Part shown: piece after piece, positions 54,901 through 63,917 of the stretch
How positions within the stretch are numbered: the stretch's first letter is position 1
Layout: each line of letters opens with the position of its first letter
Source: Bacteroidota bacterium
GTDB taxonomy: Bacteria > Bacteroidota > Bacteroidia > Bacteroidales > F082
Length of the DNA: 64,000 nucleotides
Reading direction: 5' to 3'
Assembly (NCBI GenBank): GCA_009773165.1
Contig: WOUZ01000017.1
Span: forward strand, 1-64,000
Notes under the pieces: generated by a model
The model's input: the letters and a program-made list of their open reading frames with translations, nothing else
Told to the model about the DNA's origin: nothing
Databases searched by the model: none
Translations under genes and position numbers: made by a program

Positions 54901-57849
54901 GAATTGAAGTTCAGGGCCTTATTTGAAAAAGGTCCGATTGGTGTTGCTTATCACCGAATGATCTATGATGCTGCCGGAAAGCCTGTGGATTACTTCTTCC
55001 TCGACGCTAACGAGTCATATCAAGAACTTACGGGTGTTGATCCAATTGGCAAACTGGTTACAGAGGCTTTTCCGGGTATTGAAAACGACCCCTCTGATTG
55101 GATTGGTGTGTTTGGTAAAGTTGCACGTTTTGGCGAGACAATTCGTTTTGAAAGCTATTTAGAGTCCAACCAGCGTTGGTACGATTGTGTTGCCTACCAA
55201 TATAAGCCAGATCATTTTGTTGCTGCATTCTTAGAAATTACTAAACGTAAACATGCAGAACTTAAACTAAAAGAGATAAACGAAAATTTAACTCTTAAAA
55301 ACTCAGAAATTGAATTTAATAATGAACGACTGGAAAGCTTATTAGAAATTTCGCAGTATTCTTCAAATTCAATTCAGGAACTATTGGACTTTGCATTGGA
55401 AGAAGCTATTTTATTAACAAAGAGTAAAATTGGCTACATTTATTTTTATCACGAAGACACAAAACAATTCATTCTCAATACCTGGTCGAAGGAGGTAATG
55501 CATGAGTGTCAGGTAATGAATCCTGAAAACGTGTATGATTTGGATAAAACAGGTTGCTGGGGCGAAGCTGTAAGGCAACGCAAACCTATCATATTGAATG
55601 AATATCAGGAGGAAAGTGAATTAAAAAAGGGGACGCCGGAAGGCCATGTACAGCTAAAGAAATTCCTCACAATTCCTGTAATTATTGATAATGTAATCGT
55701 TGCAGTTTGCGGAGTTGCAAACAAAGACACCGATTACGATAATTCGGATGTTCGCCAGTTAACCTTATTAATGGATAGTGTTTGGAAAATTTCGGAACGC
55801 ATCACCTTGATAAAGGAGTTAACAACGGCCAAAGAGAAAGCCGAAGAAAGCCAATTGCATTTTGAGACGGTTTTTGCCAAATCCCCTGTTTCCATTATGA
55901 TTCATGACTTAGATACTGGTGAAATTATCAATGCTAACACTACAGCCTACACTTCCTACGGTTTAGACAGCCTGGAAGCTTTGCAACAAAATGATTTCTG
56001 GATGGAGCCACCCTATTCACTGGAAGATTCTATAGAAATGATTCAAAAGGCTGCCCGCGAAGAGATTCAGGCATTTGAATGGAAAAGCAGGAAAGTGACC
56101 GGTGAGATTTTCTGGGAGTTGGTGACATTAAGACCCTTGGTTATCGATGGCAAAGAGCGCATGCTTTCGACAGCGGTTGATATTACTGATCAAAAACAAA
56201 AAGAGATTAAGGAAGAAGTGCTCTTTCAGATTGCCAAAGCATCATTTGTTTCTGAAAATACTGAAGAATTGGTTGAAAGCATAAAAATACTATTGAATAA
56301 ACTCATTGATACTACCAATTTCTATATTGCTTTTTATGACAAGGAAAGCGACATGCTTTCCACTCCATTTGAGGCTGACGAGGAGGATCAGATCGAAACA
56401 TGGCGTGCCAATAAATCAGTGACAGGGCTCGTAATAAAAACGGGAAAGACATTGCTGTTGAAAAAGCCCGATCTTTTAGAGTTAATAAAATCAGGGGAAA
56501 TAGATCAGGTGGGAACCCTGAGTGAGGTGTGGCTTGGGGTGCCATTGTTTTCCGGATCGGATATCATTGGAGTATTAGCAGTGCAGGATTATCGTAACCC
56601 CGATGCTTATGACGCTGGGAGCAAAGAGATTCTGAAGTTTGTTTCTTCCCAGATCAGCATGGGTGTTCAAAGAAAGAAGTTCATTCAGGATTTGTTGACT
56701 GCCAAAGAGAAAGCCGAAGAGAGCGACCGCCTGAAATCAGCTTTTCTTGCCAATATGTCGCACGAAATCCGTACACCGATGAATGGTATAATGGGTTTTG
56801 CTGAATTATTGACCGAACCCGATCTCACCGGAGCTGAGCAGCAGAAATGTATCGATATGATAGGGAAAAGCGGGAAACGTATGCTCAATATCATCAATGA
56901 TATCATTGATATTTCGAAGCTTGAAGCCGGTTTGATGAAACCTGATTTGAACGAAGCAAAAATCAACGAGCAAACCGAGTTTATTTATTCGTTTTTCAAA
57001 CCCGAGGTAGAGGCCAAAGGGATCAGGTTTTCGTTTAATAACACATTGCCTTCACAAAAAGCTATCATAAGGACTGACCGTGAAAAACTGTATGCTATTC
57101 TAACCAATCTGGTAAAAAACGCCATAAAATATACCAAGGAAGGATCCATCGAATTTGGTTATCATTTGAAAAGGGATAACGAAGCTGTCGAACTCGAGTT
57201 TTATGTTAAAGACACAGGAATCGGCATTCCAAAAGACAGGCAGGATGCCATATTTGAACGTTTTATTCAGGCTGATATTGCTGATAAAATGGCCTATCAG
57301 GGGGCAGGCCTGGGATTGGCAATCACCAAAGCCTATGTGGAAATGCTTGGAGGTAGAATTTGGGTTGAAAGCAATGAAGGCAGCGGTTCCATATTTTATT
57401 TTACATTGCCTTATTCGACTATTACAGCTGTGGTTAAAAATACTGATCGGGAGCTTTTACATAGCGGCAGTAACGAAACCGCCAGAAAACTAAAAATACT
57501 GGTAGCCGAAGATGATGAGGTTTCGGAAATGGTGATTGACAGTTACATCAAAATGTATAGCAAAGATGTTCTAAAAGCCCGAACAGGACTTGAAGCTGTT
57601 GATGCCTGCCTTAATCATCCCGACATTGACCTGATTCTGATGGATATTCGCATGCCTGAAATGAACGGATACGAGGCTACTCAGCAAATCCGTCAATTCA
57701 ACAAAGAGGTAGTCATTATCGCACAAACGGCTTATGGACTTGCAGGTGACCGACAAAAATCAATTGAATCGGGATGCAACGACTATATAACAAAACCGAT
57801 TAGCAAAGCTGATTTAAAGGCCATGATAAACAAGTATTTTGGGAATTGA
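51907..57849 (+). CDS. Giant multi-PAS/GAF hybrid histidine kinase
   Basis: A 1980-residue soluble kinase; no TM helix or signal peptide is seen. About nine PAS domains (near 20, 150, 290, 450, 580, 745, 880, 1000 and 1320), most closing with DITERK-like motifs, are interrupted by two GAF domains (about 1145-1300 and 1440-1590). HisKA follows with MSHEIRTPMNG (His1619). The HATPase_c (about 1710-1830) has NLVKNAIKYT, DTGIGIP and GAGLGLAITKAYV. The C-terminal receiver domain has Asp1913 (LILMDIRMPEMNGYEA). Near-identical coiled-coil linkers (EEIAAQNEEMISQNEELYQT) separate PAS domains. It lacks a DNA-binding output, and a partner response regulator is not adjacent. Confidence 0.92.
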   Translation: MYLKKELFGLIRSDERIFDFIQDSSLDGLWYWDLENPENEWMNAKFWTVLGYNPDEMPHKSSAWQSIINQDDLKIAYANLKKHCENPDHPYDQLVRYTHKNGSTKWIRCRGLAIRDAEGKAIRMLGAHQDVTDIKNKEQELLVAIEIASESEEKYRALYNNAPLSYQSLDENGCFIDINPKWLQTLGYERDEVIGKWYGDFLHPDYIEHFQINFPAFKKRGYVSDVQFKLRKKDNTYIDVSFEGRIGYTPEGKFKQTYSVFKDITKQKSLEDALLEAKEKAEESVAKLNALFTTMSEMVVLHELVFDENGKPVNYRITDCNDAFTRITGITKNDSVGRLSTEVFGTEHPPYLKEYSEVALKGEPQHYESYFQPMDKYFSISVISPGKNHFATVTTDVTEHKRAEIVLQERNEVIAAQNEEMAVQNEELNQTNQELIAAKENAEESENRYRGLISNINAGVVVHAADTTVIMSNTRANQLLGLSEEQIKGKAAIDPHWKFIDEDNIPIPLDNYPVMRIVKSKEPINNQMIGVCRSSDDVVWLMVNGFPVFDDKQEIIEVVISFIDITERKIAEEKLKESELKYRSLIESSSDAIFCVDENGEYKFTNHLFASTFGKTPEYFIGKTFWDVYDKEHADFRYEATKRLFRTGKSETLEVEVPLPEKTLFYLATTNPIKDESGQVLLNLTHATDITELKLIERMLQEKSEEIAAQNEEMISQNEELYQTNLELTAAKEKAEKSERKLKSILENLQDAFFQADLKGNFTYVNSIAARMYGYSENELLGLPASKLYANSSERDKLIEVLRKEGKVFDWTGKGLRKDGSSFWVSMNVKFIIDNQGNITGTEGIVRDITERKNAEAELIIAKERAIESEERFQLAMKASHDGLFDWNLETNDIYYSVGWKEMLGYQDHEFPNDFSEWEKTTDPKEFDKIRELLLQLLLKKADRFVTEIKMKHKDGHWVDILSRAEAIFNESGKAIRIVGTHTDISDRKEAEQALKESELKFRALFEKGPIGVAYHRMIYDAAGKPVDYFFLDANESYQELTGVDPIGKLVTEAFPGIENDPSDWIGVFGKVARFGETIRFESYLESNQRWYDCVAYQYKPDHFVAAFLEITKRKHAELKLKEINENLTLKNSEIEFNNERLESLLEISQYSSNSIQELLDFALEEAILLTKSKIGYIYFYHEDTKQFILNTWSKEVMHECQVMNPENVYDLDKTGCWGEAVRQRKPIILNEYQEESELKKGTPEGHVQLKKFLTIPVIIDNVIVAVCGVANKDTDYDNSDVRQLTLLMDSVWKISERITLIKELTTAKEKAEESQLHFETVFAKSPVSIMIHDLDTGEIINANTTAYTSYGLDSLEALQQNDFWMEPPYSLEDSIEMIQKAAREEIQAFEWKSRKVTGEIFWELVTLRPLVIDGKERMLSTAVDITDQKQKEIKEEVLFQIAKASFVSENTEELVESIKILLNKLIDTTNFYIAFYDKESDMLSTPFEADEEDQIETWRANKSVTGLVIKTGKTLLLKKPDLLELIKSGEIDQVGTLSEVWLGVPLFSGSDIIGVLAVQDYRNPDAYDAGSKEILKFVSSQISMGVQRKKFIQDLLTAKEKAEESDRLKSAFLANMSHEIRTPMNGIMGFAELLTEPDLTGAEQQKCIDMIGKSGKRMLNIINDIIDISKLEAGLMKPDLNEAKINEQTEFIYSFFKPEVEAKGIRFSFNNTLPSQKAIIRTDREKLYAILTNLVKNAIKYTKEGSIEFGYHLKRDNEAVELEFYVKDTGIGIPKDRQDAIFERFIQADIADKMAYQGAGLGLAITKAYVEMLGGRIWVESNEGSGSIFYFTLPYSTITAVVKNTDRELLHSGSNETARKLKILVAEDDEVSEMVIDSYIKMYSKDVLKARTGLEAVDACLNHPDIDLILMDIRMPEMNGYEATQQIRQFNKEVVIIAQTAYGLAGDRQKSIESGCNDYITKPISKADLKAMINKYFGN

Positions 57850-58140
57850 TTTGAGTTGTAAACTATCATTAAATACAAAAAGTGAGCTAGGATGAGGGAT
57901 AAGAAGTTGTCCGCACCTTCTCCGTATCAAGTCCTTACCAAGTCCGTTCAGGAACATTTTTCACAAAGGGATGATGTTGGATTGTGCTTTGTGTTACTGA
58001 GTCCTTCATTTTGGGGATTACTTAAGTATCCTTTCAAGATAATAATCCCCGTTGATTAGTTTCAATGCACTTTTTGGCTAAGCAATTTGCCCACACATAG
58101 GTTTTTGATTTATACCCATCCCTTCTTTACAGGGAATCAA
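57850..58140. other. Intergenic region between kinase and acr3
   Basis: About 290 bp with no gene, terminator or repeat recognised. Confidence 0.4.
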
Positions 58141-59220
58141 CTATTCTTCCTTGAAATACCTCTTCTTAAACCAAAAAGCCACATTCACCAGACCGATCAT
58201 AACAGGCACTTCAACAAGCGGACCTATCACAGCCGCAAAAGCTTCGCCCGAATTCATTCCGAAGATGGCGATGGCTACAGCTATTGCCAACTCAAAATTG
58301 TTGCTTGCTGCAGTGAATGAAAGTGTGACGGATTGTTTATAGTTTGCCCCCACCTTCTTGCTCATGTAAAATGAAACAACAAACATCACCAAAAAATAAA
58401 TCAGCAAAGGAACGGCTATCAGCACCACATCAAGCGGGATTTTTACAATGTATTCACCTTTAAGCGAGAACATTACGACGATGGTAAAAAGCAGGGATAT
58501 AAGTGTCAACGGACTGATTTTAGGGATGAAGCGGGTATGGTACCACTCTTTGCTTTTGACCCTTATAAGTACGAAACGCGTCAGAAAACCTGCAATGAAA
58601 GGGATGCCCAGATAGATAAACACACTTTCGGCAATCTGTCCGATGGTTATTTTACTCACCGCATCGCTGGTAGGAATTCCAAACCAGGCGGGCATCACAG
58701 CAATGAAAAACCAGGCATAAACCGAGAAAAACAACACCTGAAAAATGCTGTTGAAAGCCACAAGCCCGGCTGCATATTGGGTATCGCCCTTAGCGAGGTC
58801 GTTCCATACGATCACCATAGCGATGCAGCGAGCCAGACCAATCATAATGATGCCATATACATAAGGCAGGTTGGCGTTGTTTTCGCCTGGAAAAAATTTG
58901 AACAGCAGAATTGCCAACCCAAACATCAGCAGTGGCCCGATGATCCAGTTTTGTATCAGTGAAAGTATCAGCACCTTCACATTGCGAAATACATCGCCCA
59001 GTTCTTCGTATTTCACCTTGGCTAGAGGCGGGTACATCATGAGGATCAAGCCGATAGCGATTGGGATATTCGTCGTACTATCGGGACTCGATTTCAGCGA
59101 CTCCCAAAAGTCAGCCACCTCCGGGAAAAAGTAGCCTGAGAATACACCAACGAACATGGCCAGGAAAATCCATAAGGTAAGGTACCTGTCCAGAAATTTT
59201 AATCGCGTTTTGGAGGGCAT
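58141..59220 (-). CDS. acr3: Acr3-family arsenite efflux permease
   Basis: A 359-residue inner-membrane arsenite/H+ antiporter with about ten TM helices. The family-defining cysteine is in [15 protein letters not shown], and the conserved glutamate is in [15 protein letters not shown]. The sequence [20 protein letters not shown] at the start and [19 protein letters not shown] are also typical. It follows arsM by 15 nt and is the last gene of the ars operon. Confidence 0.93.
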   Translation of the reverse strand: MPSKTRLKFLDRYLTLWIFLAMFVGVFSGYFFPEVADFWESLKSSPDSTTNIPIAIGLILMMYPPLAKVKYEELGDVFRNVKVLILSLIQNWIIGPLLMFGLAILLFKFFPGENNANLPYVYGIIMIGLARCIAMVIVWNDLAKGDTQYAAGLVAFNSIFQVLFFSVYAWFFIAVMPAWFGIPTSDAVSKITIGQIAESVFIYLGIPFIAGFLTRFVLIRVKSKEWYHTRFIPKISPLTLISLLFTIVVMFSLKGEYIVKIPLDVVLIAVPLLIYFLVMFVVSFYMSKKVGANYKQSVTLSFTAASNNFELAIAVAIAIFGMNSGEAFAAVIGPLVEVPVMIGLVNVAFWFKKRYFKEE

Positions 59221-59235
59221 AACTATGGTTTTTAA

Positions 59236-60018
59236 TTATTTATAGGCTGAAACTGTGATGCTGAAAATACCTTTCTCCGGATCATCGCTATCCATGCCGT
59301 TGAGCAAATGCAGCGGTACTTCGATGCGTTTCATCTTGTGAATTGTTGTGTTGGAAAAGCCGGCATCAGAGATGGTTTTAAGATAATCCACGCGGCTGAC
59401 AGCGCCTGAAACGCAACCGGCATAGAGTTCCATGTCTTTTTGAACAGCCTCGGGTAAGGAGCCGATTGTCACCACATCCGAAACGCAGAAATGTCCACCA
59501 GGTTTCATCACACGCCACATTTCGGCGAAGGCTTTTGCTTTATCCGGTACCAGATTGAGCACACAGTTGGAAACAACCACATCGAAACTATTGTCGGGCA
59601 AAGGCATATCTTCAATATCACCCTGAACAAAATACACGTTCGAAAAACCAAGTTTTTTGTTGTTTTCCTGAGCTTTGGCAATCATTGCTTCGGTGAAATC
59701 GAGTCCGGTTACACTGCCATTTTCACCTACGATAGATCGTGCAATGAAACAGTCGTTGCCAGCACCACTTCCAAGGTCGAGCACCGAGTCGCCTGCATTT
59801 ATACCTGCATATTGGGTGGGAAGTCCGCAACCCAGGCCGAGGTCAGCAGCGGCCACATGACCTTCAACTCCTTCATATTCATCACCTATCATATTGATCT
59901 CCAGTTCGCCACAGCATGAGCCGCTTCCGCAGCACGAAGTTTCCTGGTTGAGTAGACTTTGGTTGGCAATAAGGCTGTATTTTTCCTTCACAGCCATTTT
60001 TAATGTTTCAGCTTTCAT
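59236..60018 (-). CDS. arsM: Arsenite methyltransferase
   Basis: A 260-residue SAM-dependent enzyme that methylates As(III). Motif I is VLDLGSGAGNDCFIA; the arsenite-binding cysteines are likely those in SNCVLNL and YAGCVSGA plus the N-terminal CCGSGSCCG pairs. Other family marks are LGLGCGLPTQYAGI, GLDFTEAMIAKAQ and MWRVMKPGGHFCVSDVV. ATGA overlap with arsC (60015-60018) shows coupled translation. Confidence 0.92.
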   Translation of the reverse strand: MKAETLKMAVKEKYSLIANQSLLNQETSCCGSGSCCGELEINMIGDEYEGVEGHVAAADLGLGCGLPTQYAGINAGDSVLDLGSGAGNDCFIARSIVGENGSVTGLDFTEAMIAKAQENNKKLGFSNVYFVQGDIEDMPLPDNSFDVVVSNCVLNLVPDKAKAFAEMWRVMKPGGHFCVSDVVTIGSLPEAVQKDMELYAGCVSGAVSRVDYLKTISDAGFSNTTIHKMKRIEVPLHLLNGMDSDDPEKGIFSITVSAYK

Positions 60019-60440
60019 AATGCAGGTCTTATTTGTTCGTTATACAATTTCAGAAAAGCTTCGCTTATTTGATCACGGACGCGGCGAAACTCCGACCAGA
60101 TAAAGTCGTCGCTGCCAACCGCATGGGACGGATCTTCGAAGCCAATGTGCAGACGGTGGGTCACTTTACCAAAAAAGGCAGGGCAGTTTTCGTTGACACC
60201 GCCACAAACGGTGATTACATAGTCCCAGGCTTCGTTGAGGTACAGATCGACTGAGTTGGAGGTGTGATGACTGATATCGAGACCGATTTCCTTCATCACA
60301 GCGACGGCCTTGGGATTGAGCATCCCGGATGCTTCGGTGCCTGCAGAGGCCACGTTTAAACGGGCATCAAAAGATTGTAAAAAACCATGAGCCATCTGGC
60401 TGCGGCAACTGTTGCCGGTGCAAAGAATTAAAACATTCAT
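60015..60440 (-). CDS. arsC: Arsenate reductase, thioredoxin-coupled type
   Basis: A 141-residue low-molecular-weight phosphatase-fold ArsC. The P-loop CTGNSCRSQMAHG contains nucleophile Cys7 and Arg13. The relay cysteines Cys79 and Cys86 (VCGGVNENCPAFF) complete the three-cysteine mechanism regenerated by thioredoxin. An Asp-Pro catalytic loop is present (FEDPSHA). It reduces arsenate to arsenite for Acr3 or ArsM. It lies 9 nt downstream of arsR. Confidence 0.93.
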   Translation of the reverse strand: MNVLILCTGNSCRSQMAHGFLQSFDARLNVASAGTEASGMLNPKAVAVMKEIGLDISHHTSNSVDLYLNEAWDYVITVCGGVNENCPAFFGKVTHRLHIGFEDPSHAVGSDDFIWSEFRRVRDQISEAFLKLYNEQIRPAL

Positions 60441-60449
60441 ATGATTGAT

Positions 60450-60782
60450 TTAATTGGTATTACAATGAATTTCGGAAGACAGGAGAGGTTGAAAAAAATC
60501 GTGATGCAACTGCGTAAAACGAGCCAACTCATCATGACAGATGCAATAATTCACCTTCAGGCCATCAATTTCACCATGAATGAAACCGGCTTTTTTAAGC
60601 TCTTTCAGGTGCTGCGAAACGGTGGTGCGACTCAATGGAAGGAAGTCGGAAATATCGCCGGTGATGCAGCTTTTTGTTTCTGCCAGAAACTGAAGAATGG
60701 ATAGCCGTGCAGGATGCGACACAACTTTGGAAAGGCGCGAAAGCTCCTTTAATTTCGAATCAAAAATATCTGATTTGTTCAT
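60450..60782 (-). CDS. arsR: ArsR-family arsenic-responsive repressor
   Basis: A 110-residue winged-helix repressor. ATG 60782 is preferred over a GTG two codons upstream. The HTH is SRTTVSQHLKELKKAGFIHG. Candidate As(III) ligands are Cys39 (TKSCITGDI), Cys80 and Cys82 (NYCICHDE) and Cys107. It is first in the ars operon. The operator candidate lies 18 nt upstream and overlaps the promoter, so it should repress its own operon until arsenite binds. Confidence 0.92.
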   Translation of the reverse strand: MNKSDIFDSKLKELSRLSKVVSHPARLSILQFLAETKSCITGDISDFLPLSRTTVSQHLKELKKAGFIHGEIDGLKVNYCICHDELARFTQLHHDFFQPLLSSEIHCNTN

Positions 60783-60799
60783 AAACACTTTTTATGTCT

Positions 60800-60821
60800 A
60801 ATGACGCAAAAATACGTCATT
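60800..60821 (-). promoter_or_regulatory. ars promoter inside a palindromic ArsR operator
   Basis: AATGACG (60800-60806) and CGTCATT (60815-60821) are perfect inverted arms. The 8 bp between them (60807-60814) read TATTTTTG on the minus strand, a perfect -7 box. Repressor binding would cover the polymerase site directly. No strong -33 element was seen. Confidence 0.7.
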
Positions 60822-61032
60822 CAATTTTATGAAATGTTAAATTTATGTTAATTATACGAACTAAGAAGAAAATTTTTTTCTGAAAAAAATGGGTAAATGA
60901 AAAACAGAGGTTTAACTTTTCATCAATTAACATCATTTCTGCTGAATTATCTAATGATGAGCTATCAGCTTATTATTATGAATCAGTTGAATCATTCAGG
61001 ACCTTTATGGATCAGGAGTTTCTTGAATTAAT

Positions 61033-61500
61033 TTAGTTGATAATCTGCTTATTGATCTCAACTAACAAATCACTTGCTGAAATATATCCGTTGTGCCTGA
61101 AAAATTCACTTCCTGATCTGTCGAGTAAAACCTGCGCTGGGATGGAGGCTATACCATAAAATTTCATGACGGATTGATTTTCAGCTTTCATGATATCGTA
61201 AAAAACCACATTCACCGTTCCGGGATAGTTCGTGGTAATTTCTTTCATCACAGATTCCATACGAATGCAAGCCGGGCATTTGGCACCAAATTCAATAAAC
61301 GTCACCTGATAGGATTCGTTCTTGAGTTCATAGTTGTATAGAGCATCAACCTGTTCAACCATCCGGGTATTCATGTTTTCACCATTTTGTTGCTGCATCA
61401 GCTTTCCAATGTGAGCATTGAAACTATCACGAAACATAAAACCTGTTACCAGCAGCGCAAACAAGAGGATGAAAATGATTAAAGGCACTACTTTTTTCAT
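61033..61500 (-). CDS. Membrane-anchored thioredoxin-fold protein
   Basis: A 155-residue protein with start ATG 61500, giving an N-terminal anchor (MKKVVPLIIFILLFALLVTG). The thioredoxin domain has GAKCPACIRMESVM, with the active-site CPAC, and a cis-Pro region (IASIPAQVLLDRSG). It probably works in the periplasm. It starts 1 nt after the upstream ProC-like stop, so the two are translated together. It could supply reducing power near the ars genes, but ArsC is cytoplasmic, so this link is only contextual. Confidence 0.85.
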   Translation of the reverse strand: MKKVVPLIIFILLFALLVTGFMFRDSFNAHIGKLMQQQNGENMNTRMVEQVDALYNYELKNESYQVTFIEFGAKCPACIRMESVMKEITTNYPGTVNVVFYDIMKAENQSVMKFYGIASIPAQVLLDRSGSEFFRHNGYISASDLLVEINKQIIN

Positions 61501-61501
61501 T

Positions 61502-62281
61502 TCAGATTTTAGGTTTGATTTTCTCAAAAACAGATAGAAGGCTTGAACGATACATGTTTGTAAATTCGGTTTCAAAGCCAGCTAAAGGTTTAACAGGAAT
61601 CAAATCAACGACTTGTTCATATGATAAATCGTTATCGTACATCAGGTGTATTGCTGGAATCAGGCTATTTCGTATGGCTTTTTTGCTTTCTTCTTTTGTC
61701 AGACCCATTTCGACGCCCATTTTTTCCAATTCCAGCCATTGAAACCAAAAGTAGGTAGGCAACATAGCAGAAACAACCGCAAACGCCTCAAGTTTTGCTT
61801 CTTCTACTTCAACTGCATTACCAAGTAAGCAGAAAATATCTTTGAGTTGATTACACAATTCGCCATCAAAATCAGGATGATAAGTCACCGGATTATAGCC
61901 TTCATTCAGATATGACGAAGCATTTGGAATCATTCTTGCAATATTCCGGGTTTGCAGTACCGAAGAAATCTCATGGATACTGATTTTTGGTGCCAGGGAA
62001 ACAATCCATGTCCCTGTTGTTATGTGGGGAGCTATTTTTTGCAGTAAATCCATTATAACCGGTGGATGTGTGGCGATGAAAATGATGTCTTGTTTGGCTG
62101 CAATTTCCGGGTTGTCAGTGATGTTTATTTTCAGGTAGCTTTTCTTAAGATCAAGCAACTTTTCCTTGTTTGGATCACAAACAATAACGGAGTTAAAATC
62201 CATTTTTTTATTAGCAAACGCATGAAGAAAGATAGAGGTAATGCGCCCGCCACCAATAAAACCAATTGTTTTCCTTTTCAT
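61502..62281 (-). CDS. ProC-like NAD(P)-binding oxidoreductase
   Basis: A 259-residue protein resembling pyrroline-5-carboxylate reductase. The N-terminal Rossmann motif is KTIGFIGGGRITSIFL, followed by FIATHPPVIMDLL, RMIPNASSYLNEGYNPV and a helical dimerisation half with AFAVVSAMLPTYFWFQWLEL. The strict ProC signature near the C-terminus is not clear, so substrate is uncertain. It is paired with the thioredoxin gene. Confidence 0.75.
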   Translation of the reverse strand: MKRKTIGFIGGGRITSIFLHAFANKKMDFNSVIVCDPNKEKLLDLKKSYLKINITDNPEIAAKQDIIFIATHPPVIMDLLQKIAPHITTGTWIVSLAPKISIHEISSVLQTRNIARMIPNASSYLNEGYNPVTYHPDFDGELCNQLKDIFCLLGNAVEVEEAKLEAFAVVSAMLPTYFWFQWLELEKMGVEMGLTKEESKKAIRNSLIPAIHLMYDNDLSYEQVVDLIPVKPLAGFETEFTNMYRSSLLSVFEKIKPKI

Positions 62282-62521
62282 TTTTTTTGTTTTTATAAAG
62301 ATTAAAGAGATTCATGTCCTTTCAGCCTAAGCGTTAGCCAAAAACGGACAAAGGGTTTAAATAGGTTTCAGATTTTTCTGTTGATTCATACTTACTGTTC
62401 TTTTCATAATATTTTTGTTTTAGCATGGGTTCTATTTCATTGAAAATGAAGAAGAATTTGGCTTTTTGAATTCTTTTTTGGCTACTTCAGCTAAAGTCGG
62501 TTGTTGTTCCTTTTCCTCTTT

Positions 62522-62917
62522 TTAACATCCACAACCGCATCCTGCATTTTTTTGGCTGATCTCATAGGGAAAACCCGACATTTTCCAATATAAGAGCCCG
62601 CCATCAAGATTTGCCACCTGAGGATAACCTTGTAATTGAAGAAGATTGGCAACCTTCACACTTCTGACGCCTCCCGGACATGCCAAAACAAGTTGTTGAT
62701 TTTTTGGGATATACTGCAGGCGCTCGAGAATCACCGACATTGGATGGTTCAAAACCCTGTCCATTGGTACAAATTCACTTGCTACTTCATCCTGTTCGCG
62801 CACGTCAATCAGCACGGCCTCACCTTTAATTAGTGCATCATATACTTCTGATGGCTGAACGTGTTTTACTCCATTGAGGTGAAAAGACTGATTTTGAGGG
62901 TGTTCAAATTGTTTCAT
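62522..62917 (-). CDS. Single-domain rhodanese with Cys-rich tail
   Basis: A 131-residue cytoplasmic rhodanese. VLIDVREQDEVASEFVPMD opens the fold. The active-site loop is ACPGGVRSVKVANLL with the catalytic Cys, and NLDGGLLYWKMSGFP closes it. The protein ends in AGCGCGC, five alternating Cys/Gly residues that could bind a metal or persulfide. It lies 49 nt after an outer-membrane gene. Sulfur-transfer role likely. Confidence 0.88.
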   Translation of the reverse strand: MKQFEHPQNQSFHLNGVKHVQPSEVYDALIKGEAVLIDVREQDEVASEFVPMDRVLNHPMSVILERLQYIPKNQQLVLACPGGVRSVKVANLLQLQGYPQVANLDGGLLYWKMSGFPYEISQKNAGCGCGC

Positions 62918-62966
62918 GGATTTATGTTTGTTATTTTTAGTTGAGTTCTTTACAGGGCAACTTTTG

Positions 62967-63917
62967 TTATGACCGATTTAACCGGATATTTTTTCTGCTC
63001 ACTAGGCAACTGAAGCTGTATTTGTTTCCGAGTTGTATGCTGTTGTAATTGCGATACAGAGGGGCAGAAAAGGCCAGCTGAAAGTTCCAGCTGTTAAAGG
63101 GTGTGAGGCTGATTTGCGGAACAAGCATCACTATAGCCCCTCCCGATGCTTCGACAATTTGATTGTCTTCCCGTTGCGATTTTTCTCTTATCTCAGCTCT
63201 CGATTGCAAGCTGACCGAAATTTTTGGATGGATTTCAACTGCAGCGCCCAGCTGCAAGGTGTACACTGTCCCATAGGTGTAGTCGAAATTTTTCGATTTG
63301 ATGCGCTGTGAAATCTCCACTCCGCCTCCTCCAAAAGCATTCCACTTACCCCGCTTCAGGCCTTTTGCAGCCAGAACAGCGGCATGGTATCTGAAAGCTC
63401 CCGATGAAGGTTGCAGCTGTATAGGCAGTTTCACCTGATCGACAACCACATCGAATGCGCCGACAGGCAGTTTTATGCCGGCTGTTGCATTGATTTTGAA
63501 CAGGGCCGAAGGTTTGTTCCAAAGCGGAAAACGGGCTGCCAGGTTGAGATCGGCAAGTCCGGTAGCATTTTTGCGTTCAAAATCCGGATTTACATAACGC
63601 TCATATTTCGAAAGGAAATAACCGCTTTCCAGTACCAGACTCAGCTTATCTGTGAGCCCGTAAGCAACAGCCAGTTCGATATATTGAAATCCACTGTTAC
63701 TAACATAATCAATGTCAATCACTTCATTACCGTTATAATAAGTATCTGAAAGGCTGCTCCTGAAAAGCACTGAAAGCTGAAGCTGTTGTTTGCCGTTTTG
63801 CTCCATATCAGGAGTTAGGTTGAGTGGGTTTCCGGCAGCACAACATTGGGCAATAAGGGTTTCTTGTTGAAGAAACATCACAAACCCAAGAATAAAAAGC
63901 AGGGGTAATTTTTTCAT
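62967..63917 (-). CDS. Outer-membrane beta-barrel transporter-like protein
   Basis: A 316-residue exported protein with a signal peptide (MKKLPLLFILGFVMFLQQE, cleavage near IAQC). It has alternating barrel strands (YIELAVAYGLTDKLSLVLES, ALFKINATAGIKLPVG, VYTLQLGAAVEIHPKISVSL). It resembles the meta-pathway/phenol-degradation barrel family (transporter), but the match is by style only. The ATG overlaps the stop of the upstream partial gene (ATGA), so the operon continues beyond the window. Confidence 0.7.
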   Translation of the reverse strand: MKKLPLLFILGFVMFLQQETLIAQCCAAGNPLNLTPDMEQNGKQQLQLSVLFRSSLSDTYYNGNEVIDIDYVSNSGFQYIELAVAYGLTDKLSLVLESGYFLSKYERYVNPDFERKNATGLADLNLAARFPLWNKPSALFKINATAGIKLPVGAFDVVVDQVKLPIQLQPSSGAFRYHAAVLAAKGLKRGKWNAFGGGGVEISQRIKSKNFDYTYGTVYTLQLGAAVEIHPKISVSLQSRAEIREKSQREDNQIVEASGGAIVMLVPQISLTPFNSWNFQLAFSAPLYRNYNSIQLGNKYSFSCLVSRKNIRLNRS

